A stretch of 64,000 nt of DNA from positions 1,860,001-1,924,000 of the forward strand of contig CP064997.1 of assembly GCA_016700055.1 (NCBI GenBank), given 5' to 3'. Under the pieces are notes generated by a model that was not told the DNA's origin, did not search any database, and saw nothing but the letters and a program-made list of their open reading frames with translations. This DNA is from Actinomycetota bacterium. GTDB taxonomy: Bacteria > Actinomycetota > Acidimicrobiia > Acidimicrobiales > Ilumatobacteraceae. Below, one piece after another: positions 28,513 through 37,038 of this stretch; the first letter of the stretch is position 1, and each line of letters opens with the position of its first letter. The translations under genes and the position numbers were made by a program.

Positions 28513-30132
28513 ATGCCGAAGATGATCGCCTTCGACGAGCAGGCCCGCAGGTCGCTCGAGGCGGGCATGAACAAGCTTGCCGACGCCGTGCGCGTCACAC
28601 TCGGGCCGAAGGGCCGCAACGTCGTGCTGGAGAAGAAGTGGGGAGCGCCCACCATCACCAACGACGGTGTCTCGATCGCGAAGGAGATCGATCTCGAGGA
28701 TCCCTACGAAAAGATCGGTGCTGAGCTCGTCAAGGAAGTCGCGAAGAAGACCGACGACGTGGCCGGTGACGGCACCACCACGGCCACCGTGCTGGCGTGG
28801 GCGATGGTCCGTGAGGGACTGCGCAACGTGGCTGCCGGCGCCAACCCGATGAGCCTGAAGAAGGGCATCGAGACTGCCGTTCAGGTCGCCGTCGACAGCA
28901 TCAAGGAGCTGTCCGCCGAGGTCGACTCCAAGTCCCAGATCGCCCAGGTGGCCTCCATCTCGGCCGCCGACGAGGAGATCGGCAACATGATCTCCGAGGC
29001 CATCGACAAGGTCGGCAAGGACGGCGTGATCACCGTCGAGGAGAGCCAGACCTTCGGTATGGAGATGGATCTCGTCGAGGGCATGCGCTTCGACAAGGGC
29101 TACATCTCGCCGTACTTCGTGACCGATCCCGAGCGCATGGAGGCGGTCCTCGAAGACCCGTACATCCTGCTCGTCTCGTCGAAGATCTCGACCGTGCGCG
29201 ACATGCTGCCGGTGCTCGAAAAGGTGATGCAGTCCGGCAAGCCGCTCGTGATCATCGCCGAAGACGTCGACGGCGAGGCCCTCGCCACGCTCGTCGTCAA
29301 CAAGATCCGGGGCACGTTCAAGTCGACCGCGGTCAAGGCGCCCGGCTTCGGCGAGCGCCGCAAGGCGATGCTGCAGGACATGGCGATCCTCGCCGGTGGC
29401 CAGGTCATCTCCGAAGAGGTCGGCCTGAAGCTCGAGAACACCACGCTCGACCTGCTCGGCCGGGCGAAGAAGGTGATCATCACCAAGGACGAGACCACGA
29501 TCGTCGAGGGCGCCGGATCCGAGGACGACATCAAGGGGCGCATCGCGCAGATCAAGACCGAGATCGACAACACCGACTCCGACTACGACCGCGAGAAGCT
29601 GCAAGAGCGCCTCGCCAAGCTGTCCGGCGGCGTCGCCGTGCTGAAGGTCGGCGCGGCCACCGAGGTGGAGCTGAAGGAGAAGAAGCACCGCATCGAAGAC
29701 GCGGTGTCCACCACCAAGGCCGCCATCGAAGAGGGTGTCGTGCCCGGCGGTGGCGTGGCGTTGCTGCGCTCGCAGGCCAAGGTGCTCGCTGCCGCCGACT
29801 CGCTGAGCGGCGACGAGGCCACCGGCGCAAAGTTGGTGGCCAAGGCGCTCGAGGCCCCGCTCAAGCAGATCGCGGTCAACGCCGGCATGGAGGGCGGTGT
29901 CGTGGTGGAGCGCGTCCGCGGCCTGTCGGGCGCCGAAGGCCTGAACGCGGCCACGGGCGAGTACACCGACCTCGTCAAGCTCGGCGTCATCGACGCTGCC
30001 AAGGTCACCCGCTCGGCGCTGCAGAACGCGGCGTCGATCGCGGCCTTGTTCCTCACCACCGAGGCTGTCGTCGCCGACAAGCCCGAAGAGAAGTCTCCCG
30101 CCATGCCCGGTGGCGGCATGGAGGACTTCTAG
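28513..30132 (+). CDS. groEL: Chaperonin GroEL (60 kDa)
   Basis: About 539 residues. The start MPKMIAFDEQARRSLEAGMN is of the actinobacterial type, with the ATP-site segments TLGPKGRNVVLEKKWGAPTI and DVAGDGTTTATVLAW, and the Gly-Met-rich tail PGGGMEDF. ATG at 28513. No groES is adjacent, a common actinobacterial pattern in which a second groEL stands alone. Heat or stress control through CIRCE is expected. A strong hairpin follows the stop. Confidence 0.97.
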   Translation: MPKMIAFDEQARRSLEAGMNKLADAVRVTLGPKGRNVVLEKKWGAPTITNDGVSIAKEIDLEDPYEKIGAELVKEVAKKTDDVAGDGTTTATVLAWAMVREGLRNVAAGANPMSLKKGIETAVQVAVDSIKELSAEVDSKSQIAQVASISAADEEIGNMISEAIDKVGKDGVITVEESQTFGMEMDLVEGMRFDKGYISPYFVTDPERMEAVLEDPYILLVSSKISTVRDMLPVLEKVMQSGKPLVIIAEDVDGEALATLVVNKIRGTFKSTAVKAPGFGERRKAMLQDMAILAGGQVISEEVGLKLENTTLDLLGRAKKVIITKDETTIVEGAGSEDDIKGRIAQIKTEIDNTDSDYDREKLQERLAKLSGGVAVLKVGAATEVELKEKKHRIEDAVSTTKAAIEEGVVPGGGVALLRSQAKVLAAADSLSGDEATGAKLVAKALEAPLKQIAVNAGMEGGVVVERVRGLSGAEGLNAATGEYTDLVKLGVIDAAKVTRSALQNAASIAALFLTTEAVVADKPEEKSPAMPGGGMEDF

Positions 30133-30146
30133 TACCGACCTACCCG

Positions 30147-30180
30147 CCTCCTGCTGGCGTCAGCCGATGCCAGCAGGAGG
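30147..30180 (+). terminator. groEL terminator hairpin
   Basis: Perfect 12-bp stem (30147-30158 with 30169-30180) and a 10-nt loop, 14 bp after the groEL stop. There is no T-run after it, but position and stability support a terminator. It also precedes the end of the convergent gene at 30202. Confidence 0.7.
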
Positions 30181-30201
30181 CAGGCCCGGGGTTACCCGCG
30201 C

Positions 30202-31518
30202 TCAGTCGACGGTGGCGAAGCCGCGCCGCGCGAGCGGGGTCAGTGAGCCGTCGTTGCCGACGAGCACCGGCTCGAGTGCCTCGAATGACGCGCCGAACGG
30301 ATTGACCACCGCCGAGCCGGACGCGAGCTGGATCGAGTCGATCGAGCCCGCGGTCGGCCCTCCGAGCGGGATCTCCGCGATGCGTGCACCCGCGGCCAGG
30401 TCGTACACGACCAGGTTCCTGCCTTCGACCCAGCCGATCAGCTCGCCGCCGGCGTTGACGCTGAAGCGGTGCGGGCACCCCGCGCAGTCGTCGTAGCTGT
30501 CTTGCAGCCCGAGCGTCGCCGGGTCGATGGCCGGGTTGCCGTCGAAGTCGACGAAGAGCGGCCCGCTCTGCACCTCGGCACTCCACTCGCCGACGATCAG
30601 ACCGTCGGCAAGGTGCAGGCGCGACGTGCCCGACTCCCAGGCGCCGATCTCCATCACCGGTGTCGACGTACCGCCGGCGAGGTCGTACAGGTGGAGCTGC
30701 TCGGTCGCGTCGTCGGGAGTGGTGCCGGTCGCCGTGCTGATCAACGCCAACGGCCGCCCGGAGACGATCTCCACGTCGTGCAGCGTGTGCCAGGCATCGC
30801 TGGTGCCGGCAACGACGACGGCCTCGACCGAGCCGACGCGGCTGATCTCGGTGTCGGTCCCGTTGACCGCGCCGCGCCCGCTGCGCCGCTGCACCACGAA
30901 GCTGCCGTCACCGACGGCGAACGCGATCTCGTACTGGCCGCCGGCCACCGCCACGTCGCCGTCACCGCTGACGGCGTGCACTCCGTCGGCGGCGGCTTGG
31001 GTGAGCACGAGCCCGGGAGGCCACGCGGGCACGGGAGGCATCGTCGTCGCATCGGTCGGTGGCGGACCGCTGGTCGTCGTTTCCGGTGCGGCGGTCGACG
31101 TCGTGGTGGTGGCATCGGTGGCCGCGGTGGTGTCCTCGGGCGCTTCGCTCGGTTCCACGCCACCCGCGGTGGTGCTCGGGGCGAGGGTGGAGGCACCGGT
31201 CGTCGCGGTGGTGATCGCCGGCGAAGAGTCCTCGCTCAGCTCGTCGTCACCGTCGTCTCGCGCGGCGAGCGCGACGATCACCGCGGCGACCAGCACGGCG
31301 GCTCCAGCCGCGACGAGGGGGAGCAGCCACTTCGGCCGCGTCGGCCGTGACGGCGGTTCCGGTGGCAGCGGTCCCGAGGTGTCGATGGGCGGCGGCGGTG
31401 GCCCTTCGGGCGGCAGCGGACCGCCGGGCGGCAGCGGACCGCCGGGCAGGGGGCCGCCGGGCAGCGGACCGATTGGTTCCTCCGGCTTCGTCGCCGCCCA
31501 CAGGTCGTCGTCGCTCAT
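30202..31518 (-). CDS. Pro-rich membrane-anchored protein of unknown function
   Basis: About 438 residues. A cytoplasmic tail (1-62) of tandem Pro-Gly repeats (GPLPGGPLPPGGPLPP) precedes one membrane helix (about 63-86). A Thr/Ser/Ala-rich linker follows (about 90-160), then a beta-rich extracellular domain (about 165-438). The last domain has short strands ending in G/D turns but no recognised propeller or lectin signature, and a Cys pair (DDCAGCPHR) near residue 360. Architecture resembles actinobacterial surface proteins with Pro-rich cytosolic tails. It is convergent with groEL. ATG at 31518. Function unknown. Confidence 0.75.
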   Translation of the reverse strand: MSDDDLWAATKPEEPIGPLPGGPLPGGPLPPGGPLPPEGPPPPPIDTSGPLPPEPPSRPTRPKWLLPLVAAGAAVLVAAVIVALAARDDGDDELSEDSSPAITTATTGASTLAPSTTAGGVEPSEAPEDTTAATDATTTTSTAAPETTTSGPPPTDATTMPPVPAWPPGLVLTQAAADGVHAVSGDGDVAVAGGQYEIAFAVGDGSFVVQRRSGRGAVNGTDTEISRVGSVEAVVVAGTSDAWHTLHDVEIVSGRPLALISTATGTTPDDATEQLHLYDLAGGTSTPVMEIGAWESGTSRLHLADGLIVGEWSAEVQSGPLFVDFDGNPAIDPATLGLQDSYDDCAGCPHRFSVNAGGELIGWVEGRNLVVYDLAAGARIAEIPLGGPTAGSIDSIQLASGSAVVNPFGASFEALEPVLVGNDGSLTPLARRGFATVD

Positions 31519-31551
31519 GTACGCGAGTGTGCGCGCGTCGCTTGCCGTCTG

Positions 31552-32370
31552 TCAGTGCATGCCGGGAGCATCGGGGCTGTCCGTGTGCTCCTCCACCTCG
31601 TCGACCACTTCGTCCACCACCTTGTCGGCCATGTCGCGGGCGGCCGCGAGGCCGGGCATGAACAGCTCGGTCTCCTCGAGGCGGGTCTCGGAGAGCATCA
31701 GCCACACGAAGACCCCGAGGATCGCTCCGACGAGTGGGAACAGGATGAACGCCCAGAGCTGCTCCAGCGCGTCGCTGTCGAGCGTGGCGTAGATCGCGGT
31801 GCCGAACGAACGGGCCGGGTTGACCGAGGTGTTCGTGACCGGGATCGAGATCATGTGGATGAGGGCGAGCGTGATCCCGAGCGTGAGCCCGCCGAAGTTC
31901 ACCTTCAGCTCCTCGTTGGTGGTGGTCAGCACGACGACGACGAGCAGCGCCGTGAGCACCACCTCGATCACGATGGCCGAACCGAGGTTGTAGCCCCCGG
32001 GCGACAGGTTCGCCCACCCGTTGGCCGCGAAGCTGCCCCGTTCGAACCCCTCGACGCCGTTCGCGATGCCGAGGATGATCGCCCCGCCGAGCGCGGCGCC
32101 GACGATCTGTCCGATCCACGCCATGATCGCGTGGCCCATCGGGATCTTGCGCGCGAGGAGCATGGCAAGCGTGACGGCGGGGTTGATGTGACATCCCGAG
32201 ATCGGTCCGACCACGTAGGCCATCACGAGCAGTGAGAAGCCGAATGCCAGCGAGACACCGAGGACGCCGATGCGGTCTCCGGCCAGGATCGCTGATCCCG
32301 GGCCTCCGATCAACAGGACGGCGGTGCCGACGAGCTCGGCCCCCAGCACCCGTGCGTCGTTGTTCTTCAT
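31552..32370 (-). CDS. Aquaporin (MIP family)
   Basis: About 272 residues with six membrane helices and the two half-helix motifs: GCHINPAVTLA and NTSVNPARSFG. The AqpZ-like start GAELVGTAVLLIGGPGSA supports a water channel. An acidic C-terminal tail of about 40 residues (DKVVDEVVDEVEEH) is longer than in AqpZ. ATG at 32370 (MKNNDARV) is chosen over the in-frame 32415 start. It is divergent from the ATP-grasp gene by about 35 bp. Confidence 0.9.
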   Translation of the reverse strand: MKNNDARVLGAELVGTAVLLIGGPGSAILAGDRIGVLGVSLAFGFSLLVMAYVVGPISGCHINPAVTLAMLLARKIPMGHAIMAWIGQIVGAALGGAIILGIANGVEGFERGSFAANGWANLSPGGYNLGSAIVIEVVLTALLVVVVLTTTNEELKVNFGGLTLGITLALIHMISIPVTNTSVNPARSFGTAIYATLDSDALEQLWAFILFPLVGAILGVFVWLMLSETRLEETELFMPGLAAARDMADKVVDEVVDEVEEHTDSPDAPGMH

Positions 32371-32405
32371 GAGCGAACGGTAACCCGCCGCGCGAGTGTG
32401 AGGGC

Positions 32406-33275
32406 GTGATCTCACTCGTCACCGCCGCCGAGGCGCAGGGCCTCGACAGCGACATGCCGATACTGGTCGAGGCCCTCGCCGCCATCGGCGAGGCCCGCCG
32501 CGTGGACGTGTGGGACGACCCGTCGGTCGACTGGGCGTCATGTGACCTCGTCGTCGTGCGTTCTACGTGGGACTACTTCCGCGACCGGGATCGGTTCTTG
32601 CGCTGGGTCGACGACGTGGCATCGGTGACGCTGATCGCCAACCGGCCCGCGGTGCTGCGCTGGAACACCGACAAGCGCTACCTGGCCGAGCTCACCGCGG
32701 CCGGCTTCGATGTGGTGCCGACACGCTTCGTCGAGCCAGGCGTCGAGGTGGTGGCTGCCCTGCTCGGCTGCGGTCCCGTCGTCGTCAAGCCCGCCGTCAG
32801 CGCAGGGTCAAACGACACCGCCCGTTACGCCACCGGTGAGCACGATCTTGCGCTCGCCCACCTGCGTCGCCTGGTCGACTCGGGCCGGGTCGCCATGGTG
32901 CAGCCTTACCAGAGCTCGGTCGACGTGGCCGGCGAGACCGGGCTCGTCTACCTCGGCGGCTCGTTCAGCCATGCGTTCGCCAAGGCGCCGCTGCTCACCG
33001 ATTCGTTGGACATGGCCGGCGGCCTGTTCGCGCGTGAGCAGATCGCCGCCCGGTCGGCATCCGCGGCCGAACGCGACCTGGCCGACCGGGCGATGGCCCT
33101 CGCATCGCAACGGTTCGGGCCGCTGCTATACGGCCGCGTCGACGTCGTGCCCGGCCCGAACGGTCCGCTGTTGCTGGAGCTCGAGCTCGCCGAGCCTTCG
33201 CTCTTCTTGCACACCGATCCCGGCGCGCCGGCGCGAGCTGCCGCAGCGCTGAGAGCGGCACGTCCCCGTCTGTAG
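32406..33275 (+). CDS. ATP-grasp family protein
   Basis: About 289 residues. Segments DLVVVRSTWDYF, NTDKRYLAELTAAGFDVVPT, GPVVVKPAVSAGS and LLELELAEPSLFL correspond to the ATP-binding and catalytic parts of ATP-grasp enzymes in the glutathione synthetase/RimK-like group. It would form a carboxylate-amine bond; substrates unknown. GTG at 32406. It lies 12 bp upstream of fdhD on the same strand, so the two may be co-transcribed. Confidence 0.8.
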   Translation: MISLVTAAEAQGLDSDMPILVEALAAIGEARRVDVWDDPSVDWASCDLVVVRSTWDYFRDRDRFLRWVDDVASVTLIANRPAVLRWNTDKRYLAELTAAGFDVVPTRFVEPGVEVVAALLGCGPVVVKPAVSAGSNDTARYATGEHDLALAHLRRLVDSGRVAMVQPYQSSVDVAGETGLVYLGGSFSHAFAKAPLLTDSLDMAGGLFAREQIAARSASAAERDLADRAMALASQRFGPLLYGRVDVVPGPNGPLLLELELAEPSLFLHTDPGAPARAAAALRAARPRL

Positions 33276-33287
33276 CCTCGGGCGGGA

Positions 33288-34142
33288 ATGGCCCGCCGGC
33301 GCACCGAGACCCTGCTCGTCACGAAGGTCGATACCGCCGGCGCACGCCGCGGACCCGACCAGCTGATCGTCGAAGAACCGATGTCGATCCAGCTCGACGG
33401 CACGCTCGTCACCACCACGATGCGCACCCCCGGCGACGACTTCGAGCTCGCCGCAGGCTTCTGCTTCACCGAGGGCCTGCTCGGAGGCGCCCGCGTCACC
33501 GGCGCTCGCTACTGCGCCACCGGCTCGGCCGTGGAGTCCCGGTTCAACGTCGTCACCGTGGAGACCGCCAACCTGGCGCCAGTACCCACCCCACGGTTGC
33601 GGGCCACGTCTTCGAGCTGCGGGGTGTGCGGCACCGAGAGCGTCGAGGCACTGCTCGCGTGGCTGGCACCGTTGCCGGCGGGCTCGCTCGCGTCCTTCGC
33701 TCTCGACGTGCTCGCGCAGGCCCCGCGACGCGTGTTGGACGGCCAGGTGCTCTTCGCCTCCACCGGCGCCGTCCACGCGGCGGCGGCGCTCACCACCGAC
33801 GGCGAGGTGCTGGTGGTGCGCGAAGACGTCGGGCGCCACAACGCCGTCGACAAGGTGATCGGGCACCTGTTGCTGTCCGACCGCCTGCCGGCAAGGGACC
33901 TGGCCCTCTACGTGTCCGGCCGGGCCAGCTTCGAGATGGTGCAGAAGGCCTGGGCGGGGGGATTCGCGGCGCTGGTGTCGGTCAGCGCTCCCACCGCGCT
34001 CGCCGTGCACACCGCTCGCACCGCCGGGCTGCTCCTCGCCGGATTCGTGCGTGACGGCTCGCTCAACGTGTACGCCCCCGAGCGCCTCGAGGCCCCCGAG
34101 CGCCTCGAGGGCCTCGAGGGTGGGCACGAGCCCCGCCGGTAG
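33288..34142 (+). CDS. fdhD: Formate dehydrogenase accessory sulfurtransferase FdhD
   Basis: About 284 residues, family length. Transfers sulfur to the molybdenum cofactor of formate dehydrogenase. The catalytic Cys motif is SSCGVCGTES (near residue 106); further family motifs are EEPMSIQLDG, VREDVGRHNAVDKVIG and SGRASFEMVQKA. The last about 20 residues are a direct repeat of LEAPERLEGLEG type and lie outside the conserved part. ATG at 33288. No formate dehydrogenase subunit gene is in the window. Confidence 0.93.
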   Translation: MARRRTETLLVTKVDTAGARRGPDQLIVEEPMSIQLDGTLVTTTMRTPGDDFELAAGFCFTEGLLGGARVTGARYCATGSAVESRFNVVTVETANLAPVPTPRLRATSSSCGVCGTESVEALLAWLAPLPAGSLASFALDVLAQAPRRVLDGQVLFASTGAVHAAAALTTDGEVLVVREDVGRHNAVDKVIGHLLLSDRLPARDLALYVSGRASFEMVQKAWAGGFAALVSVSAPTALAVHTARTAGLLLAGFVRDGSLNVYAPERLEAPERLEGLEGGHEPRR

Positions 34143-34151
34143 CCTGGCGCG

Positions 34152-34862
34152 ATGGCCGATCACTCCGACGCCCACGACCGCGCACCGGCCGATGGCGCGG
34201 TGGCCCCCAGTGTGGGCCTGGCCGTCGTTCACCTGTTCGTCAAGCCCACCGGGTCGTTCGACGCCGCCGCGCTGCAGGCAGCGGTGAAGGACGCGATCGA
34301 AGCCGGGACGCAGGTGGTGTGCGCCTCGATGCTCGGACACAAGGCCGATGCTGCGCTGATGGCGCTGGCTCCGGATTGGCGCGACTTGCGACGCTTCCAG
34401 TCCGCGGTGCAGGCTTGCGGCCTCGACGTGGTCGACAGCTACGTCTCGTTGACCGAGGTCAGCGAGTACGCGAAGGGCATGCCCGAGCAGATGCTGCAGG
34501 CCCGGCTGTATCCCCAGCTTCCCCCTGCGGGGAAGCCGGCGTTCTGCTTCTACCCGATGAGCAAGCGGCGCGAGGCCCACGCCAACTGGTTCACGTTGCC
34601 CTTCGACGAGCGCAACGAGCTGATGCACGAGCACGGTCGTTCTGGTCGGACGTTCGCCGGCAGGGTGCTGCAGGTGGTCACCGGATCCACCGGAATCGAC
34701 GACTTCGAATGGGGCGTGACCCTCTTCGCGCAGCGTCCCGACGACCTGAAAGAGGTCGTGTACACGATGCGCTTCGACGAGGCCTCGGCGCGCTTCGCCG
34801 ATTTCGGCACGTTCTACGTCGGTTCGGTCGTCACCGCCGACGAGCTTGCCGAGCTGCTCTAG
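34152..34862 (+). CDS. hemQ: Coproheme decarboxylase (chlorite dismutase family)
   Basis: About 236 residues, last step of the coproporphyrin-dependent heme pathway used by actinobacteria. Chlorite dismutase-fold motifs are visible: FYPMSKRREAHANWFTLPF, RNELMHEHGRSGRTFAG with the proximal His, and WGVTLFAQRPDDLKEVVYTMRFDEASARF. A Tyr-rich region (VDSYVSLTEVSEY) fits the catalytic tyrosine. The first about 20 residues are a His/Asp-rich tail. ATG at 34152, 9 bp after fdhD. No other heme genes are in the window. Confidence 0.9.
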   Translation: MADHSDAHDRAPADGAVAPSVGLAVVHLFVKPTGSFDAAALQAAVKDAIEAGTQVVCASMLGHKADAALMALAPDWRDLRRFQSAVQACGLDVVDSYVSLTEVSEYAKGMPEQMLQARLYPQLPPAGKPAFCFYPMSKRREAHANWFTLPFDERNELMHEHGRSGRTFAGRVLQVVTGSTGIDDFEWGVTLFAQRPDDLKEVVYTMRFDEASARFADFGTFYVGSVVTADELAELL

Positions 34863-34869
34863 CGCCGGT

Positions 34870-36204
34870 TCAAGGTGCGGGGATTCGGAAGCTGCTTCGC
34901 CTCGGCTCCCCGCCGGATATCGCAATCCGCACGAACCACGCCGCGCGCTGGTCGCCGCTGGCGTCGAGCTCTGCCAGCCCGGTCGAGCCGTTGAAGTCGA
35001 AGTTGCTCTCCTTGCCGATCTGGACCAGGCATTGGGCGAAGTCTGCGCACTCGGTGCCGCCCCGGCTGATCGATGCGAGTTGCGCGGCGATCTCGGCCGG
35101 ATCGTCGGATCCGGCCTGAACTGCGCCGAGCGCGATCAGGTCGACGCAGTCCGTCGCGGCCGCAGCGAACGGCGGCACGTCGGGCTCGGGGATGCCGAAG
35201 CGCTCGCCGAGCCGCGCGCTGCCGTCGTAGGCGTTGACCGCGACCCTCATGAATTGCCCGCTGAGGTCGCCGTGGGTCTCCACAAGCGACGCCAGGTCGA
35301 CGTTGACGAGCTGGTCGTTGACGACGACCTCGATCTGCGCCGGGGTCGAGAGCAAGGCGCTCAGCACCCGGCTTCCGCTATCGACATCACCGACCAGAGC
35401 GACCACCGGTTCGGGCGATCCTTGCTCCAACGCCTCGACCACCACCGGTTCGGCCATCAACGCCTCGACCTCGGCGGTGAAGTCCTCGTCGGCGGGGTCG
35501 TAGGCGAGCTCCGCGACGAGCGTCAGGCCGTTACCGGGTCGGGCGAGGTCTTCGCGCAGCGCCCGGGCGAAGCGTCGCCCGTACGCGTCGTCGGGGTAGA
35601 CGAGCAGGACGAGCGGCTTCCCGGTTCCGGTCACGGCTGCAGCCATCGCCAGGGCCTGGAGGTTGTCGCTCGCCACCGTGCGCACGAACAGACCCTGGTC
35701 GGGGAGATCGGTGAGCGACGCCGCAGTGGCGGTGGGCGAGCAGGTGAGCACGCCGGCCGAGACGAGACCGGGCACCACGTTGAGCGCTACTCGTGACGAC
35801 GCCGGGCCGATCACGGCGTCGACCCCATCGTCTTCGACGAGCGCGGTGGCCGCGGCGTCGGCAGCGGCGAGGTCTGGACCTTCGTCGCGCACCACGTACT
35901 GCACGTCACTGCCCAGTACACCACCTGCCGCGTTGACCTGGCCGACGGCCTTCTCGACCATGTCGACGAGCGGCGTACCGAGGGTGGCGCCGACGCCGGT
36001 GAGAGGTAGTAGCACGCCGATCCGCAACACGCCGTCGGACAGCCGCGGCTGAGTCGTGGTCGTGGACAGCGGCTCGGTCGATGTCGGTGCGGACTCGTCG
36101 TCGCCGCTGCATCCGGCGGCGGCGACGGAGAGTACGGCGGCAGCCGCGAGCGCCGCCTGGCGGGCACGGCGGGTCCAGAACCTCGGTAGAGCCTGCCCGC
36201 TCAT
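34870..36204 (-). CDS. Periplasmic-binding lipoprotein, branched-chain amino acid type
   Basis: About 444 residues. The signal peptide ends in lipobox AAGC (VLSVAAAGCSGDD), followed by a Thr/Ser-rich linker. The Peripla_BP_6-type fold begins IGVLLPLTGVGATLGTPLVD, with GPASSRVALNVVPG and YPDDAYGRRFARAL. It would bind an amino acid or related solute outside the cell. No permease or ATPase gene is next to it, so it is an orphan or works with a distant transporter. ATG at 36204 is chosen, because in-frame codons upstream to 37089 are non-coding for this protein. It ends 7 bp before the convergent hemQ end. Confidence 0.85.
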   Translation of the reverse strand: MSGQALPRFWTRRARQAALAAAAVLSVAAAGCSGDDESAPTSTEPLSTTTTQPRLSDGVLRIGVLLPLTGVGATLGTPLVDMVEKAVGQVNAAGGVLGSDVQYVVRDEGPDLAAADAAATALVEDDGVDAVIGPASSRVALNVVPGLVSAGVLTCSPTATAASLTDLPDQGLFVRTVASDNLQALAMAAAVTGTGKPLVLLVYPDDAYGRRFARALREDLARPGNGLTLVAELAYDPADEDFTAEVEALMAEPVVVEALEQGSPEPVVALVGDVDSGSRVLSALLSTPAQIEVVVNDQLVNVDLASLVETHGDLSGQFMRVAVNAYDGSARLGERFGIPEPDVPPFAAAATDCVDLIALGAVQAGSDDPAEIAAQLASISRGGTECADFAQCLVQIGKESNFDFNGSTGLAELDASGDQRAAWFVRIAISGGEPRRSSFRIPAP

Positions 36205-36300
36205 CGCAGTGGACTCTAAGGCGGCGCGCGACGAAGTGCGGCGCGTCAGAGCAGACGGGTGTCGCGAGATATCGCACTTCGGCGGTAGCAGACTCCTCGG

Positions 36301-37038
36301 ATGGACGCGACCGAGACCGAGCTGCTGTACCTCCGTGATGCCTATCTCCAGCGCTTCGACGCGATCGTGGTCGACCGCCGCGACGGCGCGCTGGCCCTCG
36401 ACCGGACCGCCTTCTACCCGACGGGGGGAGGACAGCCCCACGACACCGGCATGCTCGCCGGCCACACGGTTGCTTCGGTGACCAAGGAGGGCGGTGTCGT
36501 CTGGCATGCCCTCGGCGTCGAAGCCGGAGCGGACCTGCCGGCGATCGGCGAGGCGGTCGTCGGGGAGCTCGACTGGGAGCGCCGCCACGCGCTGATGCGT
36601 ACGCACTCCGCCCTGCACGTGCTGTGCGGGGTGATCTGGAACGAGTGGCACGTGCCGGTCACCGGCGGCAACATGGAGCCGCTCAGCGCGCGCATGGACT
36701 TCGAGTTCGACCCGCTCCCGGAAGGCTTCGCCGCGCGGGTGGAGACACTGGTCAACGCGGAGCTGGCGGCCGACCGGGCGATCGAAGTCGCGTTCCTTCC
36801 CCGCGCAAGCGCGCTCGACGACGAGGACCTCATCCGCACGAAGGTGAACATGATCCCCGAGTCGGTGCGTGAGATCCGCGTGGTCGACATCGTCGGCCTC
36901 GACAAGCAGGCCGACGGCGGGACCCACGTGCGTTCCACCGCGGAGGTGGGCCGGATCCGCGTCGTCAAGACGGAGTCGAAGGGCAAGGGCAACAAGCGGA
37001 TCCGCTTGGAGGTGGTCAACGCCGAAGCGATTCGATGA
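36301..37038 (+). CDS. Alanyl-tRNA editing protein AlaX
   Basis: About 245 residues, free-standing homologue of the AlaRS editing domain that removes serine or glycine from mischarged tRNA-Ala. N-terminal GGGQPHDTGML, the zinc motif HALMRTHSALHVL (HxxxH) and the second motif DGGTHVRSTAEVG are present. The second pair reads D-x3-H where AlaRS has C-x3-H. The end SKGKGNKRIRLEV is normal for the family. ATG at 36301. The last 23 bases overlap the convergent GGDEF/EAL gene. Confidence 0.9.
   Translation: MDATETELLYLRDAYLQRFDAIVVDRRDGALALDRTAFYPTGGGQPHDTGMLAGHTVASVTKEGGVVWHALGVEAGADLPAIGEAVVGELDWERRHALMRTHSALHVLCGVIWNEWHVPVTGGNMEPLSARMDFEFDPLPEGFAARVETLVNAELAADRAIEVAFLPRASALDDEDLIRTKVNMIPESVREIRVVDIVGLDKQADGGTHVRSTAEVGRIRVVKTESKGKGNKRIRLEVVNAEAIR

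Noticed and set aside
28441..29688. Open minus-strand frame opposite groEL
   Set aside because: groEL codons are clearly under selection on the plus strand; the opposite frame is low-complexity Asp/Leu/His sequence with no motif.
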